A program made the translations under genes and the position numbers. Below the pieces are notes generated by a model. That model was not told the DNA's origin. It saw only the letters and a list, made by a program, of their open reading frames with translations, and searched no databases. From an uncultured Eubacterium sp. (GTDB lineage Bacteria > Bacillota > Clostridia > Lachnospirales > Lachnospiraceae): 64,000 bases of DNA. How positions within the stretch are numbered: position 1 is the first letter of the stretch; each line of letters opens with the position of its first letter. The stretch spans positions 20,509 through 84,508 of the forward strand of contig CAJUBZ010000011.1 of NCBI GenBank assembly GCA_910584795.1. The letters run 5' to 3'. This document shows, piece by piece, positions 28,803 to 36,019 of this stretch.

Positions 28803-28811
28803 ATTATATCA
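28803..28811 (-). promoter_or_regulatory. Extended -10 promoter of gdhA
   Basis: TGATATAAT is present on the minus strand about 100 bp upstream of the gdhA ATG. No convincing -35 accompanies it. Confidence 0.5.
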
Positions 28812-28968
28812 AGCAAACAAGGTCTTAAACTTAATTTTGTAAGGCAATTCTTTTATTTCCTTTATTTTCTTAATCTAAAACTTAATAATTACAATATTTG
28901 GATAAATAATATAGTTTTTTGAACTAAAATAATCCTTTTTATTACTGCGGTTCATCAGGATTTTTATT

Positions 28969-29322
28969 TTATTTCATTTTAGGCTTAAATATAAGTGATG
29001 CCAGATATCCTAAAATAAGCGCTCCTGATATTCCTACTGCACTGGAAGTAAATCCTCCTTTAAACAATCCAAGAACTCCTGATTCACTGATAGCTTCTTT
29101 CATCCCTTTCCAAAGATTATTTCCAAATCCAATCAAAGGTACTGTAGCACCACATCCCGCCCATTTTGAAAACGGTTCATATATTCCTATTGCTCCAAGT
29201 ATTACACCAAGGCATACGAGTCCAACCATAATTCTTCCCGGTGTGAGTTTTGTCTTGTCAATAAAAATCTGTACAATGGCACATATCACACCACCAACCA
29301 AAAAACTTTTTATAAAAATCAT
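28969..29322 (-). CDS. spoVAE: Stage V sporulation protein AE
   Basis: This 117-aa membrane protein matches SpoVAE (the AEB form), with FLVGGVICAI, IDKTKLTPGRIMV, GATVPLIGFGNNLWKG and a C-terminal AGYLASLIFKPK-like end. It is part of the inner-membrane SpoVA channel that moves Ca-dipicolinate in and out of spores. The in-frame ATG nine bases upstream abuts the Shine-Dalgarno GAGAGG, so the second ATG was chosen, which also gives the usual length. It follows spoVAD by 77 bp and ends the displaced half of the spoVA set. Confidence 0.92.
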   Translation of the reverse strand: MIFIKSFLVGGVICAIVQIFIDKTKLTPGRIMVGLVCLGVILGAIGIYEPFSKWAGCGATVPLIGFGNNLWKGMKEAISESGVLGLFKGGFTSSAVGISGALILGYLASLIFKPKMK

Positions 29323-29399
29323 CTGTTTCATCCTCTCATTTTCATCGTTTTATTTTTAAACTGACTTCATGCAAATTTTCAAGATCTTTATAACATGAT

Positions 29400-30410
29400 T
29401 TAACATGCTTCTATCTGTACAAGATGTGCAATTCCCGGTACACTGTTTCCTTCATTAAAACTAACCGGTGACATCAGTGCACCTGTAGGAATAAACAACA
29501 CTTTCTTCCATGCTTTCTTTTTTAACTGTTTAAATATATATGATGTAAGAACTGTTGCCGCACAACCGCAGCCACTGCCGCCCGCGTGAGTATCCTGACT
29601 GCTTGCATCAAACATTTCAATTCCACAATCCATATGCACTTTTGAAATATCATAGCCTTTATCCCTCAATAAATCCAATAAAATTGTTTTTCCAACAATT
29701 CCTAAATCACCTGTAATAATTTTATCATAGTCCTCAGCTGTCGTATTAAAGTCCTTAAAATGTGTATATATTACATCTGCTGCTGCCGGAGCCATACATG
29801 CTCCCATGTTCTGTGCATCCTTTACACCATAATCAACAATCTTTCCTGTTGTAATTCCCGTAATTTTTGCAAATCCCTTATCTTTACTGACTATCACTGC
29901 TCCTGCTCCGGTCACAGTCCATGTAGCTGCATATGGTCTCTGATTACCATAAGCCAATGGGAAACGAAACTGTCTCTCAGCACTGGCAAAATGACTGGAT
30001 GCAATTGCTATAACATTATTTGCATTACCACCTTCAACTGTAATTGCGGCTACGCTAAGAGCTTCTCCAATCGTTGAACATGCACCATACAAACCAAAAA
30101 ACGGAATTTCAAATTCCAGAATTCCAAATGTTGTAGCAATTAACTGCCCCAGCAAATCTCCTGCGAAAATATATCTGATATCTTCCTTATTCATATTTGA
30201 TTTAAACAACACCTTTTGTATTGCTTCTTTTTGTAATAAACTTTCCGCCTCTTCCCATGAATCCTGCCCCAGCATTGGATCCTGTTCTACCACATCAAAC
30301 TGTTTTCCAAGAGGTCCTTCTCCTTCTTTTTCTCCCACAATGGATGCACCCTCAATGATATATGCCGGTTCATCAAAGGCTATACTTTGTTTTCCAACGA
30401 TTCTACCCAT
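29400..30410 (-). CDS. spoVAD: Stage V sporulation protein AD
   Basis: This 336-aa protein matches SpoVAD, a thiolase-fold protein that binds dipicolinic acid on the spore membrane. Visible family segments include EGPLGKQFDVVEQDPMLGQDSWEEAE, given here as two parts (GPLGKQFDVV and MLGQDSWEEAE), the GACSTIGEALS active-site-like region and AGGSGCGCAATVL. In other spore formers it directly follows spoVAC. Here about 2.1 kb with a symporter gene and MITE-like repeats separates them, so spoVAD-AE needs its own promoter, which I cannot identify. Confidence 0.94.
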   Translation of the reverse strand: MGRIVGKQSIAFDEPAYIIEGASIVGEKEGEGPLGKQFDVVEQDPMLGQDSWEEAESLLQKEAIQKVLFKSNMNKEDIRYIFAGDLLGQLIATTFGILEFEIPFFGLYGACSTIGEALSVAAITVEGGNANNVIAIASSHFASAERQFRFPLAYGNQRPYAATWTVTGAGAVIVSKDKGFAKITGITTGKIVDYGVKDAQNMGACMAPAAADVIYTHFKDFNTTAEDYDKIITGDLGIVGKTILLDLLRDKGYDISKVHMDCGIEMFDASSQDTHAGGSGCGCAATVLTSYIFKQLKKKAWKKVLFIPTGALMSPVSFNEGNSVPGIAHLVQIEAC

Positions 30411-30512
30411 ATTCTCCCCTTTACATTTTTCACTTATTTATTCTTTATTTTCTCCTGAAATTAACTAATTATTCTAATTATTATAAGAATGTTCTATTAT
30501 TGAATCTCTAGA

Positions 30513-30572
30513 AACAGTTCGCCATCAGCTCGAATACGCTGCGCTCCTTCTCGCTGTTTTGGCTCAACATAT
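30513..30572 (+). repeat. Partial MITE-like copy (left end)
   Basis: This 60-bp segment matches the left half of the element at 30590-30734, including the AACAGTTC end and the CAGCTCGAATACGCT block. It stops before the hairpin half. It is probably a truncated copy. Confidence 0.7.
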
Positions 30573-30589
30573 AATGATAAAAATAAAGG

Positions 30590-30734
30590 TACAACAGTTC
30601 AGCCATCAGCTCGAATACGCTACGCTCCTTCTCGCTGTTTTGGCTCACCATATACAAAAAAGAGCAGGAAACAAAAGTCCTGCGAGCAGTCCTTTTGCCT
30701 CCTGCTCTTTTTTGTGCATGACTGAACTGTTGTA
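30590..30734. mobile_element. MITE-like element, copy A
   Basis: This 145-bp non-coding element has terminal inverted repeats of 17 bp (TACAACAGTTCAGCCAT against its mate at 30718-30734, 16 of 17 matching). The middle contains a conserved block with CTCGAATACGCTACGCT and a strong hairpin, GAGCAGGA/TCCTGCTC flanked by A and T runs. The same architecture recurs at 34231-34374. It encodes no transposase and would need one in trans. The T-run hairpin may also act as a terminator between the converging or diverging units. Confidence 0.75.
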
Positions 30735-30751
30735 TCATTTTAGTGTTTTAC

Positions 30752-30780
30752 TTGATTAAATCGACATTTTTTTATAAAAT
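30752..30780 (+). promoter_or_regulatory. Promoter of putP
   Basis: TTGATT (30752-30757) and TAAAAT (30775-30780) are spaced 17 bp apart on the plus strand, 32 bp before the ATG. Confidence 0.6.
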
Positions 30781-30812
30781 AGAAAAGAATTTTATTTTTG
30801 GAGGACAAAATT

Positions 30813-32345
30813 ATGACAACATCAGAAACTGGTATTTTAATTTCTATCGTTATATATATGATAGCAATTATAGGAATCGGTATTTATTATGCAAAAAAGA
30901 ATAATGATGCCGGAGATTTTTATTTAGGCGGACGAAAGCTGGGACCTTTTGTAACTGCTATGAGCGCTGAAGCCTCTGATATGAGCAGTTATCTGCTAAT
31001 GGGTCTTCCAGGCCTCGCATATTTATCAGGTGTATGCGATGTTTTCTGGACTATCGTAGGTTTAGCAGTTGGTACATACATTAACTGGCTCATTGTTGCC
31101 AAGAGACTTAGACGATATACTGCCAAAATCAATGCAATAACAATCCCTGACTTCTTTGCAAAGAGATATCATGACAAGAGTGTGTTAAATGGAATTGCCG
31201 CAATGATTATCATTATTTTCTTTGTACCATATACAGCTTCAGGTTTTGCTGCATGTGGAAAATTATTTAATTCATTATTTGGAATTAACTATATGACAGC
31301 AATGATTATCAGTGCAATTGTAATTATTGCCTATACAACATTAGGTGGTTTCCTTGCAGCAAGTACAAGCGATTTTATTCAAAGTATTATTATGTCTATC
31401 GCACTAATTATTGTAGTTATTTTTGGAGTTAATTCTGTAGGTGGTATTGATCAGGTATTTGCAAATGTTAAGGATCTTCCTGGTTTCTTAGATTTTAATG
31501 CAACATTTGATGTTGCTAATAACACATCTTCACCATATGGTATTATCACAATTATTTCTACCCTTGCGTGGGGACTTGGATATTTTGGTATGCCTCACAT
31601 TCTTTTAAGATTTATGGCTATTGAAGATGAAAACAAAATCAAACTGTCCAGACGTATTGCCAGTGTATGGGTAGTTATCGCCATGGCAATTGCATTATTT
31701 ATTGGTATTATGGGATACAGCATGTCACAGGCTGGTGTTCTGAAAACTTTAGAAGGATCTGCAACTGAAACAATTATCGTTGAGATAGCCCGTGTTTTAA
31801 GTGAGAATGGTATATTCTTTGCAATTATTGCCGGCGTTATCTTAGCAGGTATTCTTGCTTCAACTATGTCAACTTCTGATTCCCAGCTTCTTGCTGCATC
31901 GTCCAGTGTTACAGAAAACTTAATGGATGGCGTATTTGGAGTAAAATTATCTGATAAGGCAAAAGTTATTGTTGCAAGATGTTCTGTTATCGTAATATCC
32001 ATTATTGCAATATTCTTTGCAGCAGACCCGGATAGTAATGTATTTACAATCGTATCTTTTGCTTGGGCAGGATTTGGTGCAACATTCGGACCAATTATGT
32101 TATTTGCCTTGTTCTGGAAACGCTCAAACAAGTATGGTGCAATTGCCGGTTTATTATCCGGCGGTATAATGGTATTTGTATGGAAGTTCGTTATCAGAGT
32201 TCAGTTTGCTGACACAGTACTTGATGTATACGAGCTGCTTCCTGCATTTATTGTTGCCTGCATCTTTATCGTAGTTGTAAGTTTACTTACAAAAGCACCA
32301 GAGCAGGAAATCATTGATGAATTTGAATCTATTAAAAAAGCATAA
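30813..32345 (+). CDS. putP: Sodium/proline symporter, SSS family
   Basis: This 510-aa protein has about 13 hydrophobic segments and the SSS-family signature. Near the start it reads GDFYLGGRKLGPFVTAMSAEASDMSSYLLMGLPG (given as GDFYLGGRKLGP then SAEASDMSSYLLMG), which matches PutP more closely than glucose or iodide carriers. It would import proline with sodium. A TTG five codons upstream lies inside the GGAGG Shine-Dalgarno, so ATG at 30813 was chosen. It is on the opposite strand to the spoVA genes on both sides and interrupts them. Confidence 0.9.
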   Translation: MTTSETGILISIVIYMIAIIGIGIYYAKKNNDAGDFYLGGRKLGPFVTAMSAEASDMSSYLLMGLPGLAYLSGVCDVFWTIVGLAVGTYINWLIVAKRLRRYTAKINAITIPDFFAKRYHDKSVLNGIAAMIIIIFFVPYTASGFAACGKLFNSLFGINYMTAMIISAIVIIAYTTLGGFLAASTSDFIQSIIMSIALIIVVIFGVNSVGGIDQVFANVKDLPGFLDFNATFDVANNTSSPYGIITIISTLAWGLGYFGMPHILLRFMAIEDENKIKLSRRIASVWVVIAMAIALFIGIMGYSMSQAGVLKTLEGSATETIIVEIARVLSENGIFFAIIAGVILAGILASTMSTSDSQLLAASSSVTENLMDGVFGVKLSDKAKVIVARCSVIVISIIAIFFAADPDSNVFTIVSFAWAGFGATFGPIMLFALFWKRSNKYGAIAGLLSGGIMVFVWKFVIRVQFADTVLDVYELLPAFIVACIFIVVVSLLTKAPEQEIIDEFESIKKA

Positions 32346-32357
32346 ATAAACAAAGTT

Positions 32358-32385
32358 GTAACAGTACAGTCCTGTGTACTGTTAC
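32358..32385 (+). other. Hairpin just after putP
   Basis: GTAACAGTACA/TGTACTGTTAC forms a perfect 11-bp stem with a 6-base loop 12 bp after the putP stop. It has no T run. It may protect the mRNA 3' end ahead of the true terminator. Confidence 0.6.
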
Positions 32386-32407
32386 ATAAATTTCAGTTTA
32401 TCGCAAT

Positions 32408-32447
32408 AAAAAAGCAAGTGACTGTGTAAACAGGCATTTGCTTTTTT
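32408..32447. terminator. Terminator after putP
   Basis: AAAAAAGCAA pairs with TTGCTTTTTT around a 20-base loop, ending in a T run on the plus strand. The A run also allows it to serve spoVAC from the other strand. Confidence 0.75.
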
Positions 32448-32533
32448 AGTACGATACTGACAAAATTATAAGTGCGTAGAACGACAGACATGTTAACGGC
32501 CAGTGGGAAAATATAATGTAACAGCTCTATTTC

Positions 32534-32992
32534 TTACACAATTCCACATGCCTTTAAAATCATATAGATAATTCCTACAACCCAGCTTGAGAAAATTCCG
32601 TACAAAATTACCGGACCTGCAATCGTAAATATTTTTGCACCGACACCAAAAATCTGTCCTTCTGCCTGAAACTCAATCGCAGGAGATACCACACCATTCG
32701 CAAATCCTGTAATAGGAACAAGACAACCGGCACCCCCAACTTTTGCAATCTTAGGATAAAGTCCAAATCCCGTAAGCAGTACACTTTCTAATATTAAAAC
32801 TAATGTTGTCCAACTGGCTGCATCTTCTTTTCCTATGCCAAAATACATAAAGATTTCTAACCATACCTGTCCCATTACACATATTAGCCCGCCAATCCAG
32901 AAAGCATTGAACATATCCTTTGCCAGATTATTATTTGGTGTTACTCTTTCCACATATTCGTTATATTGTTTTTTTCTCTCTTCACTTTCCAT
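32534..32992 (-). CDS. spoVAC: Stage V sporulation protein AC
   Basis: This 152-aa multipass membrane protein matches SpoVAC, the mechanosensitive-like core of the spore Ca-dipicolinate channel. Family segments include NAFWIGGLICVMGQ, LTGFGLYPKIAK and GAGCLVPITGFANGVVSPAIEF. A TTG two codons upstream is in frame, but AGAGG spacing favours the ATG at 32992. It follows spoVAB by 17 bp. Its normal partner spoVAD lies 2.1 kb away beyond putP. Confidence 0.94.
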   Translation of the reverse strand: MESEERKKQYNEYVERVTPNNNLAKDMFNAFWIGGLICVMGQVWLEIFMYFGIGKEDAASWTTLVLILESVLLTGFGLYPKIAKVGGAGCLVPITGFANGVVSPAIEFQAEGQIFGVGAKIFTIAGPVILYGIFSSWVVGIIYMILKACGIV

Positions 32993-33009
32993 ACTCAACC
33001 TCTACTCTT

Positions 33010-33450
33010 CTACTTTTTCACCCAGTTATTTCCAAACTGAATTAACGCTGCCACTACCTTTCCTAGTGCAATCGATAAAACAACAAAACTTAACCCCATT
33101 TTAAGTTTTACTCTTCTAGAAAAAATTGCAGTTCCATTTAATGCTTCTGCTAAAGACACCGCCAGACATCCTACAAAAACTCCCTGAGCTAATCCCATTA
33201 TTACCTGAAATCCTTGTGAAAAATTTGCTCCAAAAGGAATATCAATAGAAAATATCCAAAACAAATTCCACCATATTCCACCTAATATAATGGCAGTTTC
33301 ATATATTCTTACATGCTTTGCGGTTTTGGTCTTATCTGCCATTCTTGTAACAACACCTGTGGAAGAAATCAATGCAAACACCGCACCTGAAATCACTGCC
33401 CCACCACCAATTGAAGTGAGTGCCAGAACAATATATTTTAATATCATCAT
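33010..33450 (-). CDS. spoVAB: Stage V sporulation protein AB
   Basis: This 146-aa protein has four or five transmembrane segments and matches SpoVAB, with GGGAVISGAVFALIS near the start and LAQGVFVGCLAVSLAEALN in the middle. It is required for normal dipicolinate handling, with an undefined role in the SpoVA complex. Its ATG overlaps the spoVAA stop by 4 bp (ATGA), so the two are translationally coupled. Confidence 0.92.
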   Translation of the reverse strand: MMILKYIVLALTSIGGGAVISGAVFALISSTGVVTRMADKTKTAKHVRIYETAIILGGIWWNLFWIFSIDIPFGANFSQGFQVIMGLAQGVFVGCLAVSLAEALNGTAIFSRRVKLKMGLSFVVLSIALGKVVAALIQFGNNWVKK

Positions 33451-34073
33451 TTTACATCCAACTTTCCATCTTGTCTGTTATGTCCATCAATTAATGCCTG
33501 ATTAATCTCTGTTTCATATTTTCTCATTTCCACCTCAATTGGTGTAGGATCCTTAGATAATTTCTTTGGTCCGAAATGATTATAGAAAGTAAGAATTCCC
33601 AATCCTAAACCAAGCGAATATCCTACTTCCATAACTGTCTTTCCAGTATTTTTGTCTCCTGTTAGCAATTCACATACTTTTTCAAACATGCTTCCAACAG
33701 AAATATCATTGTTAAAGGACATAATAGAAAATCCGGCACCAAAAAATAAAATCAGGCATATTACAATTACCTTAAGAATTTCCAGCCATTTAATATCACT
33801 ATTCGCTTTCTTAAATTCGATAATGCAGTCTGTTTCTCCAATACTTTGAACTTCAACGTTCTGAAATTCCTGATCCACAATTTCAAAAATTTTCATAATA
33901 GACACAATATATCTATTCTTTCCATTGGAATTGTCATTTAATAATTTTATAGGTTTTAATTTGTTTACTACTGTTTTATTTTTACATTCCAATTTTGCCA
34001 CGTCACCAATTGTTACATAATCATTGGTAACTTCCGCACACTGATCCATTTTAATGTATAATATATCACTCAT
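33447..34073 (-). CDS. spoVAA: Stage V sporulation protein AA
   Basis: This 208-aa protein has a soluble N-terminal domain (ILYIKMDQCAEV onward) followed by two transmembrane helices, the last containing GLGLGILTFYNHFGPKKLSKDPTPIEVEM, given here as LGLGILTFYNHFG then DPTPIEVEM. This fits SpoVAA, a membrane component of the spore channel complex. AGGTGG precedes the ATG. It follows the 39-aa ORF by 8 bp and overlaps spoVAB. Confidence 0.92.
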   Translation of the reverse strand: MSDILYIKMDQCAEVTNDYVTIGDVAKLECKNKTVVNKLKPIKLLNDNSNGKNRYIVSIMKIFEIVDQEFQNVEVQSIGETDCIIEFKKANSDIKWLEILKVIVICLILFFGAGFSIMSFNNDISVGSMFEKVCELLTGDKNTGKTVMEVGYSLGLGLGILTFYNHFGPKKLSKDPTPIEVEMRKYETEINQALIDGHNRQDGKLDVK

Positions 34074-34081
34074 AAGACCAC

Positions 34082-34201
34082 CTATATTAATACTGCAATT
34101 TCTTTTTTATTCGCTTCTTTATCTTCTGTTAATGCAAAAACACTAAAACCTGTAACAGCTAAAACAATAAGTAATACAAACATAATTCTTAATATTTTCA
34201 T
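34082..34201 (-). CDS. 39-aa hydrophobic peptide in the spoVA operon
   Basis: This short frame begins with MKILRIMFVLLIVLAVTG, a single membrane helix or signal peptide, and ends with a charged tail TEDKEANKKEIAVLI. AGAGGTG lies five bases before the ATG and the stop is 8 bp from spoVAA, so it is positioned as an operon member between sigF and spoVAA. It could be a small channel accessory or a spore membrane peptide. I recognise no family and its translation is inferred from the ribosome binding site and position. Confidence 0.5.
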   Translation of the reverse strand: MKILRIMFVLLIVLAVTGFSVFALTEDKEANKKEIAVLI

Positions 34202-34230
34202 ATTGCACCTCTTTTTTATCTTTATAACAT

Positions 34231-34374
34231 GTAACCTTTCAGCTAACAGCTCGAATTCGCTTCGCTTCTTCTCGCTGATTTGGATTACCATATACAAAAA
34301 AATGCAGGAATTCAAAGTCCTGTAAACAGTCCTTGTGAATCCCTGCACTTTTTTGTGCATGGCTGAACTGTTAC
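34231..34374. mobile_element. MITE-like element, copy B
   Basis: This 144-bp copy lies between sigF and the spoVA genes. It repeats the architecture of copy A: CAGCTCGAATTCGCTTCGCT block, ACCATATACAAAAAA, then hairpin ATGCAGG...CCTGCA, flanked by A and T runs. The terminal repeats are more diverged (GTAAC...TTCAGC against GGCTGAACTGTTAC). Where the hairpin stem bases differ from copy A, both arms have changed together. It could separate sigF transcription from spoVA. Confidence 0.72.
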
Positions 34375-34423
34375 CATCACAATATTGTCAGTATCTCCAA
34401 GAATTTCTCCAATATTCCAATTT

Positions 34424-35143
34424 TTAAAAATTAATTTGTTTTTTTAACTTATTTAATATCTTTTTTTCCAGTCTGGATACCTGTACCTGTGTAATGCCTA
34501 TTTCTTTCGCAATATCAGACTGTGTCTTATTTTTGTAGTATCTCAAAATAATAATATTTCTCTCATTTTCTTCTAAAGTGTCTAACAACTGTTTAATTAA
34601 CACTCTGTCAATAACGAGATTTTCATTGTTGGTTTTATCAACCAGCTTATCTAATATACTAATACCATTTCCATCACTGGAACTGTCCACTTCCTTATAT
34701 ATAGATTCTACACTTCTTAGAGATTCTATCGCTGTTACTACATCTTCCTTAGAGAGGGAACACATTTCTGCCAGCTGTTCAATGGTAGGTTCAAGATGAT
34801 ATTTCTCCCTGAATTTTTCTGTCTCAGCAATTATTTTATTTTGATTCTCTTTGATCGTTCTACTGATTTTTATAATACCGTCATCTCTTAAAAAACGTCT
34901 GATTTCACCTGTTATCAAAGGAACGGCATATGTTGAAAATGCCACATTATATTCCAAATCAAACCGGTCTATTGCTTTTAACATCCCTATACAACCAATC
35001 TGAAATAAATCCTCTCCTTCATATCCACGATTTAAAAATCTTCGAACGATACTCCATATTAGTGCAGTATTATCTGTCAGTACTTTATCCCTGGCGGCTT
35101 TATCTCCTTTGTGAGCCTGTTTTATTAGGGTTAATGTATCCAT
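34424..35143 (-). CDS. sigF: RNA polymerase sigma factor F (forespore-specific)
   Basis: This 239-aa sigma-70 family protein has region 2 with DLFQIGCIGMLKAIDRFD and VAFSTYAVPLITGEIRRFLRD, region 3 with TIEQLAEMCSLSKEDV, and region 4 helix-turn-helix TQSDIAKEIGITQVQVSRLEKK. Sigma F is the first compartment-specific sigma factor of the forespore, held inactive by SpoIIAB. It is the third gene of spoIIAA-spoIIAB-sigF, 7 bp after spoIIAB. AGAGGTAGT precedes the ATG. Confidence 0.95.
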   Translation of the reverse strand: MDTLTLIKQAHKGDKAARDKVLTDNTALIWSIVRRFLNRGYEGEDLFQIGCIGMLKAIDRFDLEYNVAFSTYAVPLITGEIRRFLRDDGIIKISRTIKENQNKIIAETEKFREKYHLEPTIEQLAEMCSLSKEDVVTAIESLRSVESIYKEVDSSSDGNGISILDKLVDKTNNENLVIDRVLIKQLLDTLEENERNIIILRYYKNKTQSDIAKEIGITQVQVSRLEKKILNKLKKQINF

Positions 35144-35150
35144 ACTACCT

Positions 35151-35594
35151 CTATCTATTCTTATTATCTTTTATTTTTTTCGACATATACACTGTGGTCC
35201 CCACATTTTTTTCTGATTCAATATGTATATTGTCCATAAACATTTCCATAAACATAAATCCCATACCAGAACGCTCTAACTCAGGTTTCGTTGTATATAG
35301 CGGCTCCTTTGCCTTTTCAATATCGTCGATTCCCACTCCCTGATCTTTAATTTCAATTTGTAACAAACTTTCATTATTCTCTTTTTTGAGATTACACTTC
35401 ATAAATACTTGTCCCTTCTGTTCTCCATATCCATGTATAATAGAATTGGTTACTGCCTCTGACACCGCTGTCTTAATATCATTCAATTCTTCAATGGTTG
35501 GATCCAATTCTGTCAGAAAAGCTGCCACCACCATTCGTGCCAGTCCCTCATTTTGAGATTTTGCGTCAAATACGATACTCATATTATTTTCCAT
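35151..35594 (-). CDS. spoIIAB: Anti-sigma F factor SpoIIAB (serine kinase)
   Basis: This 147-aa GHKL-type ATPase has the N box ISEAVTNSIIHGYG (given from SEAVTNSIIHGYG), the G1 box DQGVGIDD and the G2 box SGMGFMFMEMFMD. It binds and inhibits sigma F and phosphorylates SpoIIAA. GGAGGAATTT precedes the ATG. It lies between spoIIAA and sigF with gaps of 9 and 7 bp. Confidence 0.95.
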   Translation of the reverse strand: MENNMSIVFDAKSQNEGLARMVVAAFLTELDPTIEELNDIKTAVSEAVTNSIIHGYGEQKGQVFMKCNLKKENNESLLQIEIKDQGVGIDDIEKAKEPLYTTKPELERSGMGFMFMEMFMDNIHIESEKNVGTTVYMSKKIKDNKNR

Positions 35595-35603
35595 AAATTC
35601 CTC

Positions 35604-35933
35604 CTAAAATTCAGCTAAATTTATCATTTCTGTTTTATTTACAATTTTATATAAGCCCGAAATGGTAAGAATTCTGTCAATGGCTTTGTTTATGTTTGTA
35701 ACAGTAATATTTCCACCTCTGGTCTTTATTAACTTGTATCTGCCCATAATTACGCCAATTCCTGAACTATCCATAAAATTAGTATTCTTAAAATTAAAAA
35801 CAATATTTCGAATCTGATTAGATACAATGTACCAGTCAGACTGTTCTGTAATAACCTTCGAATTATGATGATCTAACTCTTCCGGTAAATAGATAAACAA
35901 ATTTTCTCCTCTTACTTCATATAAAACTTCCAT
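35604..35933 (-). CDS. spoIIAA: Anti-anti-sigma factor SpoIIAA
   Basis: This 109-aa STAS-domain protein releases sigma F by binding SpoIIAB. The phosphorylated serine lies in NFMDSSGIGVIMGRY (Ser56 or Ser57 of DSSG). An ATG seven codons upstream is in frame, but AAGGGGGATTAT right before MEVLYEV decides the shorter start. It is the first gene of the spoIIA operon. A sigma-H or Spo0A-controlled promoter would be expected just upstream; I cannot identify one confidently. Confidence 0.94.
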   Translation of the reverse strand: MEVLYEVRGENLFIYLPEELDHHNSKVITEQSDWYIVSNQIRNIVFNFKNTNFMDSSGIGVIMGRYKLIKTRGGNITVTNINKAIDRILTISGLYKIVNKTEMINLAEF

Positions 35934-35971
35934 ATAATCCCCCTTAAATTTCATTTTTCGTCATATAATAG

Positions 35972-36003
35972 AAAAGAGAAGGACTTCTATGTCCTTCTCT
36001 TTT
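35972..36003 (-). terminator. Terminator after the TPR gene, before spoIIA
   Basis: A perfect 13-bp stem AAAAGAGAAGGAC/GTCCTTCTCTTTT with a 6-base loop ends in a T run on the minus strand, 17 bp past the TPR gene stop. It isolates the spoIIA operon. Confidence 0.88.
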
Positions 36004-36019
36004 GTGTACTTATATCCAA

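Noticed and set aside
28929..28962. Terminator after spoVAE
   Set aside because: The AATCC/GGATT stem is only five or six base pairs with a long loop and a weak T run.
30508..30738. 76-aa minus-strand frame with the repeated phrase SQNSEKERSVFELMAE
   Set aside because: It is a translation of the MITE-like element and its partial copy. The peptide repeat only reflects the DNA repeat.
30590..32447. putP region as an insertion sequence or transposon
   Set aside because: No transposase is present, and the terminal repeats bound only the 145-bp element, not putP.
34202..34360. N-terminal extension of the 39-aa ORF through the MITE-like element
   Set aside because: The extension translates the repeat; the ribosome binding site supports the internal ATG at 34201.
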